Shown here piece after piece: positions 12,701 through 27,030 of a DNA stretch of 64,000 nt. The stretch covers positions 1 to 64,000 of the forward strand of contig CADCXC010000041.1 of assembly GCA_902806595.1 (NCBI GenBank). Reading direction: 5' to 3'. The notes under the pieces were generated by a model. That model saw only the letters and a list, made by a program, of their open reading frames with translations, was not told the origin of the DNA and did not search any database. The number at the start of each line of letters is the position of its first letter. The stretch's first letter is position 1. The DNA is from Pyrenopolyporus hunteri (Eukaryota > Ascomycota > Sordariomycetes > Xylariales > Hypoxylaceae). The position numbers and the translations under genes were made by a program.

Positions 12701-15700
12701 TTTTATTTTATAATTAATAAAATATTAATAATGTAATTTTAATTAAATTTAAATTTTTATTCGTTTCGTTAATTAAATTAAATAAATAAATATAATATTA
12801 TAATTTTATTAAATAAATTTTATTATCGAATTATAATAAATAAATTTAAATAATCGATAATAAATATAATAATATTTTATCGTTTTTATATATAAATTAT
12901 ATTTATTTTCGAATATATAATAAATTTTATTTTTACGCGTATTAATAAAAGTAAATTTATATTCGAATTTAAATTTTTTTAACGTTTTTTTTTCGTTTTT
13001 TATAAAATAATATAAGTTTATTTAATGTATTTTATATTATTTTTTATTAAACGTTTTTATAATTACGATTTTAATAATTAATATATCGTATAATATTTAT
13101 TTTAATTTTTTTAAAAAAAAAAATTAAAAGTTTATTTATATATATATTAAATAAATTAATTATAATAATATTTATATAATTAATATAATTTTATAATTTT
13201 TATAATTATATAAAAAATCGTTTAAATCGTTTATTTTTATATAATTAATTTATTTATCTCTATTTACGATATCGTCGTACTTTTATTAATTTTACGTTTT
13301 AAATATATATCGACGAAAAATAATTAACGTATTAATTATATTAAATTATTTTCGATAATAAATCGACGACGTAATTATTAATTAAAATTTATACTTATTT
13401 ATAATATATTATTAATATATTATTAAAAAATATTTTTATTTTATATATTTAAATTTATAATTTTTTACGTATTAATAAATAACGGTATAATTAATACGTA
13501 AATAAGTACGGTTTATAAAAGGTATATATAATTACCTTTATACTTATAAATCGAAATATAAATTTAATAAACGGCGTATATATTTATTATTATTATAACG
13601 GCGGGGGTTTACGTTATTTATTTATAAGTTTATATATTTAAAAAAAAAAATTTAAAGCGATTATATTAATAATATATAATAATATTAACTTTAATATTAA
13701 TTTTAATTTTTATTTTAAATTTTATATTTATATTAACGAGTTTTATAATTTTTTTTACCGGTTAAAAAATACGTAATTATAAAAAAAAATATAAAAAATA
13801 ATATAAATATATAACGATTTTCGAACGAATTAACGTTCGAGTAAATTTCGAAAATAAATTAACGATTTTATATACGTTAAAAAAAAAAAAAAAAGAAATA
13901 ACACGTTTAATATTATTTATAAAAAAAAACGACGACGAAACCGTTAATAAAAAATAAAAAACTTTATTAAATAAAATAATAAAATTCGTTTAAAATGCGA
14001 TTATATAAATTTATATCGTATATATATTATATAAAATAAAAGGACGATAATAAAAATACATTTAATTATTTTTAAATAATTTAATTATATAACATTTAAA
14101 ATTTACTTTTCGATTTATATTCATTATAATAAAAAATAATTAATTAATTTTTTTTTCATTTAAATAAAATTTAAATAAATTACGACGCGATTTTATATTA
14201 ATTATATTCGTAATAATATATTATATTTTAATTTTAATTATATCGCGTATATAAATATTTATAAATTAAATAATACGAATTTTAAAATATATTATCGATT
14301 TATTTCTATTAATTAATTTAATAAATTCGATCGACGATTAATTAAATTTTCGTTTTTTATTTTATATATTAAACGAAGGTAAGTAATTAATATCGAAAAT
14401 AATATAATAAATCGAATTAATAAATATTTTAAAATAATTACCGTTAATAAAATTTAATACGATAATAAAAATTTTTATAATGTTATTTAATAAAAGTAAT
14501 ATTTTTTAAATTAATAATAAATTAAATTAATCGTATTCGATATTTTTTTATATTTTAAATAATTTTAATCGTAAACGAACGTTAAATTACTTCGACGAAA
14601 TTATTTTTTTAATAATTAATATATTCGTAATTTATTTATTTCGTAATGTAATTAACCTTAATTTTTCTTTTTATATCGTTCGTTCGATTATTTTATTAAC
14701 GTTTAAAAGCGAAATATTATTATCGATGGAATTTTTAATAAAATTAATTAAATTTTCGATAAAATTAATAACGATATTCGAAATTTTAAACGTTATAAAA
14801 ATAAAATTTCGTTTAAAAATATTAACGTTAAAATTACTTTAATTTAATATTAATAATAATTATAAAAATTTTAATTAAATTTACGTTTATATTATAAATT
14901 TTAAACTTTAACGATAACGTAAAATTTCGACGCGTTTTTACGGTTTTTTTTAATAATAAATTAAATAATTTTAAAAGTTATTTTTATTACGATTTTATTA
15001 ACGAAGTTAAATTACGATTAATTTAAAAATTAATGATTATATTAAACGTAAAAACTTAATTTAACGAAAAGTTTTAATTAAACGAATAAATATAATTTAA
15101 TAAAAAAAAAATAGTTAAATAAAAACGAAATTATTTAATTTAAAAAGGGGGGTTAATTAAACGAAAAAGTATTTTAATTTCTTTTATTAAAAAATAAATT
15201 TACGAATGTTTAAAACGACGTTTTAATTTTTTTCCGTGAAATTAAGACTTCGTTTTTATATATAATTATATAAATTTTATATATTTTACTTTTAATTATA
15301 TTTCTTACGAAATTTTAAAATATATTATTTTTATTAAATAAGTTATTTACCGTTATTTTTTTATAATCGGCGATATTTATTATTTTTATTTTAAATATTT
15401 ACGTTATTTTAACGTATTAAACGAATTTTATATATTTAATATATTTATAAATTATACGTTTATTAATTTTATATAAATTTAAAACGCTTCGTTTTAATTA
15501 ATATTATAACGTAATTTTATTTAAATATAAAAAAATCGAAATATTAATCGTTTTTAACGTAAATATTTATTAAATAATTTTAAATTTCGTATCGATTAAA
15601 TTTATAATTTTCCGTCGTTTCGATCGATATTAATTTTTTTTTTATTTTATTATTTTTATTAACATATATATAAAAGTTATAAATATACGTATATATTTTA

Positions 15701-18700
15701 AAACGAATTATATTATAAATTCGATTATAAATTAATCGAATTTTTTATAATTTAATATTTTTTTTTATTACGTTAAATTTTAAATTTATTTAAATAAAAA
15801 TTATTTTAAAATTATATTTAATAAACGGCTTATATTTTAATTGCCTTTTTTTTAATTATATTAATCCTTAGTTATAAATTTTAAAATAATGTATTTAAAA
15901 ATAATTTATATAATAATAAAATACTTCGACCGTAAAATATAACGTTTAAATTATTAAGTTACGTAACGAGTAAATTATTTTATAAAATAAAAAGTATTTT
16001 ATTAAAAAATACCGTAATCGTACCGTTAAATTAAATATTAAACGAAGTAATTAAATTTTCGCGTAAAAATTAATAATTATTTATAAAATTAATAATTAAA
16101 AAATAATAAAATTTATAATAAAAATAATAAATTTTACGATTTATTTCGAGATAAAATTTAAAAATTATTTTATATATTATTATATAATTAAAATTATTTT
16201 TATAAAACTCGAAATATATAACGTTTTTTAACATCGTTAAAAAATAAATAATAATATATAATATAAAATAATAATAAAATAAAAATTAAAGTAAATAAAA
16301 AAATAATTTTTTTTAATATTTAATTTATTAAATTTATAAAAAAAATATCGAAATTATAACTTTTTAATAAATATATAAATAATATAATTAATAATTATAA
16401 AAGTTAAAATATATATTTTATTTTTTATATATATAAAATTATTATTTTATATATTTTTATAAGTTAAATTAAAAAGTAATTTACGTTAATTAATTAATTT
16501 TATATTAAAGTTTATCGATTTCGATTATAATATCGAAATAAAAACGCATCGTAAAAATTTTATATTAAAAATAACGAATAAATTTTTATAAAAAAAATAT
16601 ATAAACTTATCGAATGTTTAACGATTTAATTATATTTAAATATATTTTAACATTATAATCGAACGCGAGTTTATTTAAAAAAGTTAACGAAAAAAATTAA
16701 AATATCATTATATATATTAATAAATTAATTTTATAAAATATAATAATGTAAATTAAACGTAATTTTATAATTTAAAAGAGGTTTAAATTTTCTTTTTTAT
16801 TATAACGTTAAATATATAATTAATTAATTAAATATATTTAAATATAATAATAAAATTATAATAATAAAATCGTAAAATTATTTATAAATAAATACGCTTT
16901 AATATATATACGTATAATAAATAAAAAATATATAAATTTTATTTATAATTATATTAATAATATTTATATAATTTAAAAAAAAAATTCGAAAATTTATATA
17001 TTATTATTTATATAATTTTATTTAAATATATATTAAATTTTATATAATTATTTTTTTATTACGACGTTGTTTATAAAAACGGTTATAAATTAACGAAATA
17101 TTTCGATAAATTAATATAATAATCGATTTATTATGTCGAAATTAAATTAATAAAACTTTATATATTACGTTTTTTATATATTAAATATATATTATAAAAA
17201 ACTTTTATAAAAAAATAATATTTTATAAAAATTATTATAAAATTATTTATATTAAATATATTTTTAATAAATATATAAATCGATATATATTATTTTAAAC
17301 GATCGTTAACGGATATTTATTACCGGTTATTTTAAAAGGTTTTATATATTTTTAAAATCGGGGAATTTTTTTTACGCGTTTCGATAAGTGTTTTTTTTTC
17401 GATAATATCGAAAAACGTTATACGTTTTAATTTTAACTTTAGGTTTTTTATTAAAATAATGGCGATTCGAAAGTGGATATATTTTATTAAAGTCGGTTTA
17501 TTATTATAATTAAGTTAAAATTTAAAGCTTTATTATATCGCATATATACGAGGAGTTTTAATTTTAAAGAAAAGTTAATTTTATATAGTAACGAACGGTA
17601 AATATTTTATATATACCCCGTAAAATTTATATTATATTTAATATAGGTAATAATAATTATATTAATTAAATAAATCGATATTAATAATACGAAAATTTAT
17701 ATTTTATAAATTTTAATATACTTATTTATTTATAAAGTTATTTACATTTTAATATAATGTTAAAATCGTTTTAAATTATTATACGTTAATTTAAAACCTA
17801 AATAATTACTTAAAAAAATTAAATCATTTAATAATATTTAATAGATAAAAATTCTTAAAACGAAATATTATAAAAATTTCGAAAAAAATATAATATTATC
17901 ATTAATCGGCGGTTTTTTTAACGATACTTTAATAAATAAAACATTTATAAAAATAAATTAAATATAAATAACGTTAAAAGAAAAATTCTTAAATTTTTTA
18001 ATATTAAGTTTTTATATATTTAAATTATTAATTATTTAAAATTTAAAAGATTTAAAATTAATTTATTTTTACGATTTTTACAATGTAAATTACGATAATA
18101 AAAAAAATATCGATATAATTTAATGTTTTATATCGAGGAATTTATTTAGTTTATACGTTATTTTTTTTACGAAAAAAATTTTCGTAATAATAAAATTTTA
18201 TTTCGATTCGATTAATGGAATTTTAATATTAATAAAACGTTTTTTATTTGTATTAAAATCGAAAATAATATAAAAAAAAAAATTAATAACTTAATCGAAC
18301 GAATATATAATATACTTAAAATACACGAATTTTTTAAAAGTTATAAATAGGTTTTAAACGCCTTCGAAAATTTAAAAAAAAATAATATTTTCGAACGCGT
18401 CCGTCGAAATATTTAATTTTTAATTACGAAAAATATAATTTATATTATATATCGATAATTTTATCCGAAAATTATACGACAACGAATTAATAATAAATTA
18501 AACGTAAAATAAAAAATATATAAAAAATTTATAATTTCGAAATTTAATTATATTTAATTTATAAATAGGTACTATAAATTAAATTTTACCGGGTTCGAAA
18601 TTTACGCGTATATTAACGTATATTCCCGTAAAATATTATAGATTAATGTAAATAAATATAATTTTCGATTTTTAAATATATTAAATTAATTTTTTTTTAT

Positions 18701-20933
18701 TATTTTTAAATTAAAAATCCGATTATAATACACGCGGATAAATTATAAAATTAAAACCCCCCTTATAATTTAAACGTAATTTTAATTAATTATAACTTAA
18801 AAATCGTCGATAATTATGTAAAATTCGAACGAAATTAAAAAAATTAAAATATAAAATTATCGAATTTCGAATTTACATAAATAAAAAACGAATAAATAAA
18901 ATCGAAAAATCGAATAATAATAGTTATAATTATTAATTAACGTAACTTCGCGTTAAATTATACGTATTAAAAAATATAATTATTTTTATTTTTTTTTTTT
19001 TTTATAATTAATAATTTTAAAATTATTTCGACGAGTTTTATAAAATTTAATTATTCGATAAAAGGAATTTAATTAATTAAATCGCGTTATATATTATATA
19101 TAAAAATATAATAAAATAAAAAATTATTAACTTTATATATTAATAAAATAATTATCGTATTAAGTTTTAATTAAATAAAAATTATATTATTACCGGTTAT
19201 ATAAATATAATATAATTAAATTTAAAAAAAATTAATGTAAAAAATTACGTTATAAATTTAAAGCACGATTTTAAATTAATATAATTAATATAAAAAATAA
19301 AAAAATTATTAATCGAATACGATTTTAACGATTTTTTAACACTAAAAACGCAACGGTTATATAATAAATAATTTATAATTTATCCGTTAAAATTTATTAA
19401 CGATATAACGCATTTTTATATGTAAAATTATATAATTTTAAAAGAATACCTCGAATAACATATAATTAAAAATCGAAAATTAAAGTTAAAATTTAATAAA
19501 ATTTTAAATGACGGGTTTTTATAATATAAATAATAATTAAAATTATATAAAAAAGATATAAATATCGTTTAAATAAACGTATTTAAAAACGAAAATATAA
19601 ACGTAATATAATTTAATATAAATATTTATAAAATTTAATAAAAAATATATTAACTAATATTTAATTATTTTAAAATAAATTATATAAAAATAACTTAAAA
19701 AACTTTTCTTATAAAAGGTATAATTACCCCGTATTAAAAAAATATAAAAAGTAAAAAAATAAAATTTCATTTAAAAAATACGAAAATATAATATTTATAT
19801 AATCGTATATATTAAAGTAAATACGGTAACGAAATTAATAAAAATTATAAATATTATAAAGTTATAATAAAAGATTATAAAAAGTATTATAAAAAAGGTT
19901 ATAAAAAAAGTCGTAAAATAAAGTTACGATATTAAATCGTAAAAAAAACCGTAAAAAAAAATTATAATTATTTTATTATAAATATATATTAAATATTTTA
20001 ATTAATAATTAATATATATATTTAAGTTAAAAGTTAAAAATAATTAAATAATTCGTATAAAAATGTAGTTATTTTTTTTATTATATAATTAATTTTATTA
20101 TAATAATAAAAAATATAATAAAAAATTTTAATAAAAAGTTATATTATACTTCGTTAAAATTATAATTAAAAGTATTTCGATAAAAACGCGTTATTTAATA
20201 TTTTATATAAATTTACGATAAAAAAATTAAAGTTAATAATAATTTAATTTTATTTTTATTAATTAAGTATATATTAATTTAATATTTAATTAAATATTTT
20301 TCGTATAATAGTTATTAATGTTTTATAAATATATGTATATTTACGTATATAAAAAGTCGTTTAATATACGTAAATGTATACGTATATATTATTTTAAAAA
20401 TTTAAATAAAAAGTTTAATAACCGCTTTATTATTTTAATTATAATTTTATATATTTATTTTAAATACTTAAATATATATAAAATAAAATAATAAAGTTAT
20501 ATTTAAATTCGTTATTAATTACTCGATTTTATTTAAAAAAACTTCGAAATATATTTTAATTTTTTTTTTAAATAAAAAAAAATTTAATTACGTAAAAATT
20601 TACGAGCTACATTTCCTACGTTATATAAGTTATACGTTACGTTAATAAATTACGCGTATATTACGTTAAACGACTCGTATTACGCGTTTATTTAATTAAT
20701 TAAACCGTTTTATTAAACGTTATATTATTATATTTAAAATTATTCGCATTTTAATGGGCGATTTTATTAATTAAATTAATTTAATTAAATAAATCGAATT
20801 AAATAAATTTATATAAAAAATTTAAATTATATAAATTTAATTATATAAATTTAATTTTAATTTAACGTATAATTTTATTTAAAAAATTCAAATCGAATAA
20901 ATTTAATTATATACATTTAATTATATAAATTTA

Positions 20934-21201
20934 TATTAAATAAATAAAAAGTCGTTAATTAATAATTAAAAAGTTATTATACAATCGTATAATAAAAAAT
21001 ACGAAAATAAATAAAATTAATTAAATTATATATATATAAAAATTATAAATAAATTAACTTTATATTAATCGATATTTATATTATTTTTAAAAGTTTATAT
21101 TTTAAATGTTCGTTACGTAAAACGATAAAACATTTAATAAAAGTATATTTATTATTATTATCGTTATAATAAATACCTTAATATAAAATTATATTATTAT
21201 A
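20934..21201. repeat. Solo-LTR-like repeat, copy D
   Basis: 268-bp copy starting TATTAAATAAATAAAAAGTC and ending ATATTATTATA. It is flanked by the 5-bp direct repeat ATTTA (20929-20933 and 21202-21206). It has inserted into a locally repetitive sequence (TTTAATTATATAAATTTA), which continues on both sides. Confidence 0.75.
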
Positions 21202-21309
21202 ATTTAATTATATAAATTTAATTTTAATTCGACGTATTTTTTATAACATTTTTCGAAGAATTTTTCGAATTATATATTTAAAATTAAATATAAAAAAATC
21301 ATACGAATA

Positions 21310-21830
21310 AATTTTCGTAACGACTTTTTCGAAAAATAATATAAAGTAGTATAAAGTGAATTTTTACGACGGTTCTTTTAAAAGTAATATAAAATAAATT
21401 TTTACGACGATTTTTTCGAAAAGTAGTATAAAATAATATAAAGTAAATTTTCGCGACGGTTTTTTTAAAGGTAATATAAAGTAAATTTTCGCGACGATTT
21501 TTTCAAAAAATAATATAAAATAGTATAAAGTAAACTCTCGTAACGGCTTTTTTAAAGATAATATAAAATAAACTTTCGCGATAACTTTTTCGAAAAATGA
21601 TATAAAATAATATAAAATAAATTTTTACGACGGTTTTTTTAAAAGTAATATAAGGTGAATTTTCGCGACGATTTTTTCGAAAAGTAATATAAAGTAATAT
21701 AAAATAAACTTTCGCGATAATTTTTTTAAAAATAATATAAAGTGGATTTTCGCGACGGCTTTTTCGAAAAATAATATAAAGTAATATAAAGTAAATTTTT
21801 ACGACAACTTTTTTAAAAATAATATAAAAT
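21310..21830. repeat. 87-bp higher-order minisatellite (alternating 49- and 38-bp units)
   Basis: Six 87-bp periods lie head to tail. Each has a 49-bp unit (AATTTTCGCGACGATTTTTT, CGAAAAGTAATATAAA, then a second GTAATATAAA) followed by a 38-bp unit with the same start but only one AATATAAA block. The two unit types alternate without exception. The array keeps more C and G than its surroundings, again mostly in CpG. The role is unknown; it may be a repeat inside an element or a structural satellite. Confidence 0.85.
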
Positions 21831-23683
21831 AAACTTTTATAAAAGTTAAAAAATGTTACGAAAATTATATTAAAAATTATATAACTATAAAAATAATCGT
21901 AAAATTTATAAAAAATCGAAGTTTAAAAAATTACGATTTTATATAAATAAATAAATAATAAAACCACCCTTCGATTTATTAACAATTATTTAATAAAACG
22001 AAAATTCGTTTAATTATTTAAATATATAATTATATAATTTATATTTAAAGTTTAATTTTATTATTCGACCGACGTTTATTATTTTAATTAAATAAATAAG
22101 TATTTTATTTATTTTTTTTTATTTATTATTTCGTTATTTAAAAATGAAGTTTTAAATTTTATTACTTTTTGTAATTAAACCGTTTATACGATTTTATATT
22201 ATTAATATCGAATCGATTAAACTTTTTTTATTATATATTTTTATTTATTATTTCGAATATTTTAACGCGTATTAATTTTTTTTAAAATTTTTTACGTTAA
22301 ATATTAATGGCGTCGATTATAATTTAACGTATTATATTTATTATATAATAATCGATAATACTTAAATTATCGAAAACGACGTAAATCGTTTTTATTTTAA
22401 TATATTTAATAAAATAAACGATTTATAATTTATTCGATTTAATAATAATATTTTATTTAATAGGAAATATTAATTTTACATTTTTTAATTTTTCGACGAT
22501 TTTATAAATATATTATAATTTATTAATGTTATTTTTATTATTATTATTATATATTAATTATCGAATATAAATTTTTATTCGATTACTTCGAATTTCGATT
22601 ATTAAATATTTTTTTATAATAATTTACTTTTACTTTAATAAAACTTTAATATTTTATTTATTTTCGATTATAAAATTTAATATTTAAAAACGAAAAAACG
22701 GGAAAATATAATAAATCGTAACGAATATTATTAAATTATATAAATTTTTTACGGTTATAAATAAATTTATTTCGTTTTTAAAAAATAAAAACTTTAATTC
22801 GATTATAATAAAATAAATATTTACGGTTAAATAACGGTACTTTTTATATAAAATATTAATAATATTATTTTCCTTCGTATTAATATTTATAATATATTCG
22901 ATGCGAAAAAACTTATGTTAATTTTTAAGTTAAAAAATGACGGTTACGTATTAATATTTTATATATTTTATACGTCGCGATTATTATACGAATAAAAAAT
23001 CTTATTTTATAATAAAAAAATTTATTAAATTTACGGTATTAATTTTAAATATTTATTTATTCGATTTATATAAATTATTTTTAATAATAAAATTACGTAA
23101 TTTTTCGAATTTTCGAAAATAAAACGATTTATATTTTTTATTTCTTAAAATGTTAATAATAATAATAATTTAACTATAAAAATTATAATTATATTTTTTA
23201 TTATAAATATCCCTCGATTTTTTAAAAACGAATTTTTTACTTTTAAAAAATATTCTCGTTTTTAAATTAACGACTACGATCGCGATAATGATAACGATTT
23301 TAACGATGTTAAAAATAAATTTTATTAACATTATTTTATTAATAAAAAAATTATAATCCGTTAAAATAATAAAAATTATAACTTTTCATTTAATAATAAT
23401 AATAATAATAACGAATTCGAAAAAAGTTATTTCGTAGTTAAAAATAAAATACCTTAGTTATTTAAATCGATTAATAATATTATAAATAATAATAATAATA
23501 TAAATAATAAAAATAATAACGTTAATTTAAAAATTTATAATGTCGATTTAAAATAAATTATTTTTTTTAAATATATAAAATAATATTAAATTATCGATAC
23601 GATATAAATAATATAAATAATAAATATAAATACGTAAATAAATAATAATATATATAATAAAAATAAATACGGTAATAATAATA

Positions 23684-23714
<31 letters not shown>

Positions 23715-23720
23715 TATAAT

Positions 23721-23987
23721 TATTAAATAAATAAAAAGTCGTTAATAAATAACCGAAAAATTATTATATAATTATATAATAAAAAATACGAAATAAAGTA
23801 AATTAATTAAATTATATATATTTAAAAATTATAAATAAGTTAATTTCGTATTAATTAATATTTATATTCGTTTTAAAAATGTATGCTTTAAATTTTTATT
23901 ATGTAAAACGACGAAATATTTAATAAAAATATATTTATTATTATTATCGTTACGGTAAATATTTTAATATAAAGTTATATTATTATA
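23721..23987. repeat. Solo-LTR-like repeat, copy E
   Basis: 267-bp copy with the family ends. The flanks are ATAAT (23716-23720) and ATAAC (23988-23992), a 5-bp target duplication that differs by one C-to-T change. This suggests that RIP acted after insertion and changed one of the two copies. Confidence 0.72.
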
Positions 23988-24500
23988 ATAACTTTAATAT
24001 TTTATATTTATATTAATTTTTAAATTGTTATTTATATTATTATTTATATTACCGTTTATATTATTATTTTCGATATTTATTTTAATATATAAATATATTT
24101 TATATAAAATTATTTAAATTATATAATAACGTAATAAACTTTTATAAAATACCCCATTTTAATTTTATTAACTTCGCGATATTACGAAGCGAAATTTAAA
24201 TATTAAAAATTAATTATATTAATTTTATAAAAAATTAAAAAAAAAGAAATTAAAAAATAATTCGAAAATTTACGATTTAATATATATATAATATAGTAAA
24301 TTATTTCGTATTTTATTATTTTATAAAGTTAAAATATAATAAAGTTAATAAATTCGATAAAGTTTAATACGACGTATAATATTAAAGATTAAAAATCGAA
24401 TTTTATTAATGTTATATATATATATAAAAAAAAAAAAAAATTAAATCGCGGTTTTATATATAAGTTTCGACGACGTATTCGATCGAAATTTTAATGTTGA

Positions 24501-24768
24501 TATAATAATGTAATTTAATATTAAGGTATTTATCGTAACGATAATAACGATAAATATATTTTTATTAAATATTTCATTGTTTTACGCGATAAAAATTTAA
24601 AATATAAACTTTTAAAAAAAATATAAATATCGATTAATACGAAGTTAATTTATTTATAATTTTTATATATATATAATTTAATTAATTTTTTTTATTTTTA
24701 TATTTTTTATTATATAATCGTATAATAATTTTTCGATTATTAATTAACGACTTTTTATTTATTTAATA
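24501..24768. repeat. Solo-LTR-like repeat, copy F (opposite orientation)
   Basis: 268-bp reverse-complement copy: it starts TATAATAATGTAA and ends CGACTTTTTATTTATTTAATA. It is the only copy in this orientation. The flanks GTTGA and TTAAT do not form a duplication. It is followed at once by a partial copy (24776-24813), so the junction is rearranged. Confidence 0.7.
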
Positions 24769-24775
24769 TTAATTT

Positions 24776-24813
24776 ACGATCGTATAATAATTTTTCGATT
24801 ATTAATTAACGAT
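24776..24813. repeat. Partial LTR-like fragment next to copy F
   Basis: Repeats the end of copy F (ACGATCGTATAATAATTTTT, then CGATTATTAATTAACGA) just after it and then diverges. It is either a truncated second insertion or a local duplication of the LTR end. Confidence 0.6.
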
Positions 24814-26613
24814 TTATTATAATTCGATACGATAGGTTTAACTTTATTAAATAATTAATATCGAACCTTCGATCGAATACGCCGTCGAAACTTAAATATA
24901 AAACCGCGGTTTTTCGAACCGCGATTTAATTTTTTTTTTTTTTTTTTATAATATTAATAAAATTTTATTTTTAATTTTTAATATTTTACGTCGTATTACG
25001 ATTTTTTATTTACTTAATAATCGGTTATTTAATAAAATTAAGTTAATTATATTAAATCGTAATATTTATTATTTATTAATTTAATTAATTTTTATAAAAA
25101 AAAATATTAAAATATAATAAATTAAATTTTATATTTTTAAATTTATAATGTATATAATCGTAATAATAATTATTTTTAAAATATATTTCGGGATTATTAA
25201 AAATTCGTTTCGAATTTAACTTTTTTTTTAAAAAAATTAAATAAGTTTATTTAAATTTTAAAACGGTTACGTCGTAAGTTTTAACTTTATAAATTATATT
25301 ATACGTTTAATAAAAAAACGTAAATTATGTCGAATAAACGTTAATTAATTAATTAATTATTTAAACGCGTCGTTTATTTATTTTTTTTTTTAATTTATTT
25401 TTTTATAATAATATTTATTAATTTTTAATAAAAATATATTTAATAAATATTATTATATGGTATTTAATTTTATAATCATATATTTATATTATTTTAAAAT
25501 ACGATATATTAATTATTATATTTTAATATTTTTTTTTATAAAAAAATAATTCGATCGATAAATAACGTAAAAAATTATTCGCGTTATAAATAATTTTTTC
25601 ATTTAAAAAGATTTATTATTCGACTTTTAATTTGATTATATTATAATTACGTAATTTTATAAACTAATATTATTTTTTATAAATTAACTTTTATTAATTA
25701 TAAAAATTTCGAATATAATATTATATTTTTCTTTTAATTTAACGTTAATTAACTTTAACAAAAAAGGGTTTAATAATGAATACGACGTTATTTATAATTA
25801 ATTTTAATAATAAAAGTATTTTTTTTTTTTAAAAAAAACGTTATTAATTAAATTTATATTAAATAATGTAATTTTATTTTAATTTTATTAAAAGGAAAAT
25901 ATTTATTATTATTTTAAATCTAAGTTTAATAACGCGGCGTAAACCGTAATATTTCGGTTATAATGTTTAAAATAATAATAATATTTCCGCTTTTTTTTTT
26001 TTTTTTTTTTCGAAACTTTTAATTTTATATTAAATAAAAATAATAAAACAAATAAATTTCGATAATTATTAATTAAATTAAATAATTATTTAATTTATTT
26101 ATAATTTTAAATATATAAAAATATAATTAAATACGTATATTAATTTAAATTTAAATATTCTTTTTATAATCTTCGCGTTTTTTATTAATAAATTTTAAAA
26201 ATTATTAACGATAAATCGAAAAAAAAAAAAAAAAAAATTATTAAATAATTTATAAATAATAATATTTTTTTTTATTATTATAAATCGTTTATTTAATTTT
26301 TAATATATAATTATTATAAAAACTTTTTATTAATTATATTTTATAATATACGATTAATTAATATAACGAAATTAAATATTTGAATTATTTTTCGAAATTT
26401 AAAATTTAAATTCGAATATATATTTAATAAAATATTTATTATTTTTATAAACGTCGATTGCGTTTATATAATTATTTTTAATAATAAAAATAAATATAAA
26501 CGAATTTAATTTAAATAGTTATATCGAATTAATAAAATTACGAAACGATAATTTTTTTATAAATTTAATTTCGTTAATAAAAATAAAATTATCGTTTCGA
26601 ATACGTTTTTTTT

Positions 26614-26846
26614 CGCGGTTATTATTAAAGTTAATTAAATTTTTATATTTTTTAAATTTTAATTTATAATAAATTAAATTTATAAAAACTCGATTATTTT
26701 TTAAAAAATAATTAATATCGAAATTATTATCGGTGTATTCGTCGTTATTAAAATTAAATCGATTTTTATATTTTTCGAATTTTAATTTATAATAAATTAA
26801 ATTTATAAAAATTCGATATTTTTTTAAAATATCGTTAATATTAAAA
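26614..26846. repeat. Direct duplication, ~124-bp period
   Basis: The segment with TTTTTATATTTTT, AATTTTAATTTATAATAAAT and TTTATAAAAA[C/T]TCGAT occurs twice, around 26640 and 26763, with similar sequence just upstream of both. The copies differ mainly by T/C changes. Confidence 0.6.
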
Positions 26847-26914
26847 ATATTTACATTATTAATTTTATTATTAAATTAATTATCGTTTTTATTATTATTT
26901 TTATTATTTTTTAT

Positions 26915-26945
<31 letters not shown>

Positions 26946-26966
26946 TTTTTATTATTACTTTTATTA

Positions 26967-27030
26967 CTTTTTTCGTCGTTTTTTTCGTTGCTTTTTTCGT
27001 TGTTTTTTTCGTTGTTTTTTTCGTCGTTTT
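26967..27030. repeat. 12-bp tandem repeat, T-rich
   Basis: About five copies of TTTTTTTCGTTG or TTTTTTTCGTCG, following a (TTA/TTTTTA)n stretch that starts near 26925. A simple repeat inside the RIP block with CpG kept in each unit. Confidence 0.7.

Noticed and set aside
21310..21830. Alternating repeat read as a CRISPR array
   Set aside because: The intervening segments are themselves repeats of the unit, not unique spacers, and the host is a eukaryote.
24501..24768. Target duplication for inverted LTR copy F
   Set aside because: The flanks GTTGA and TTAAT do not match even allowing RIP changes.
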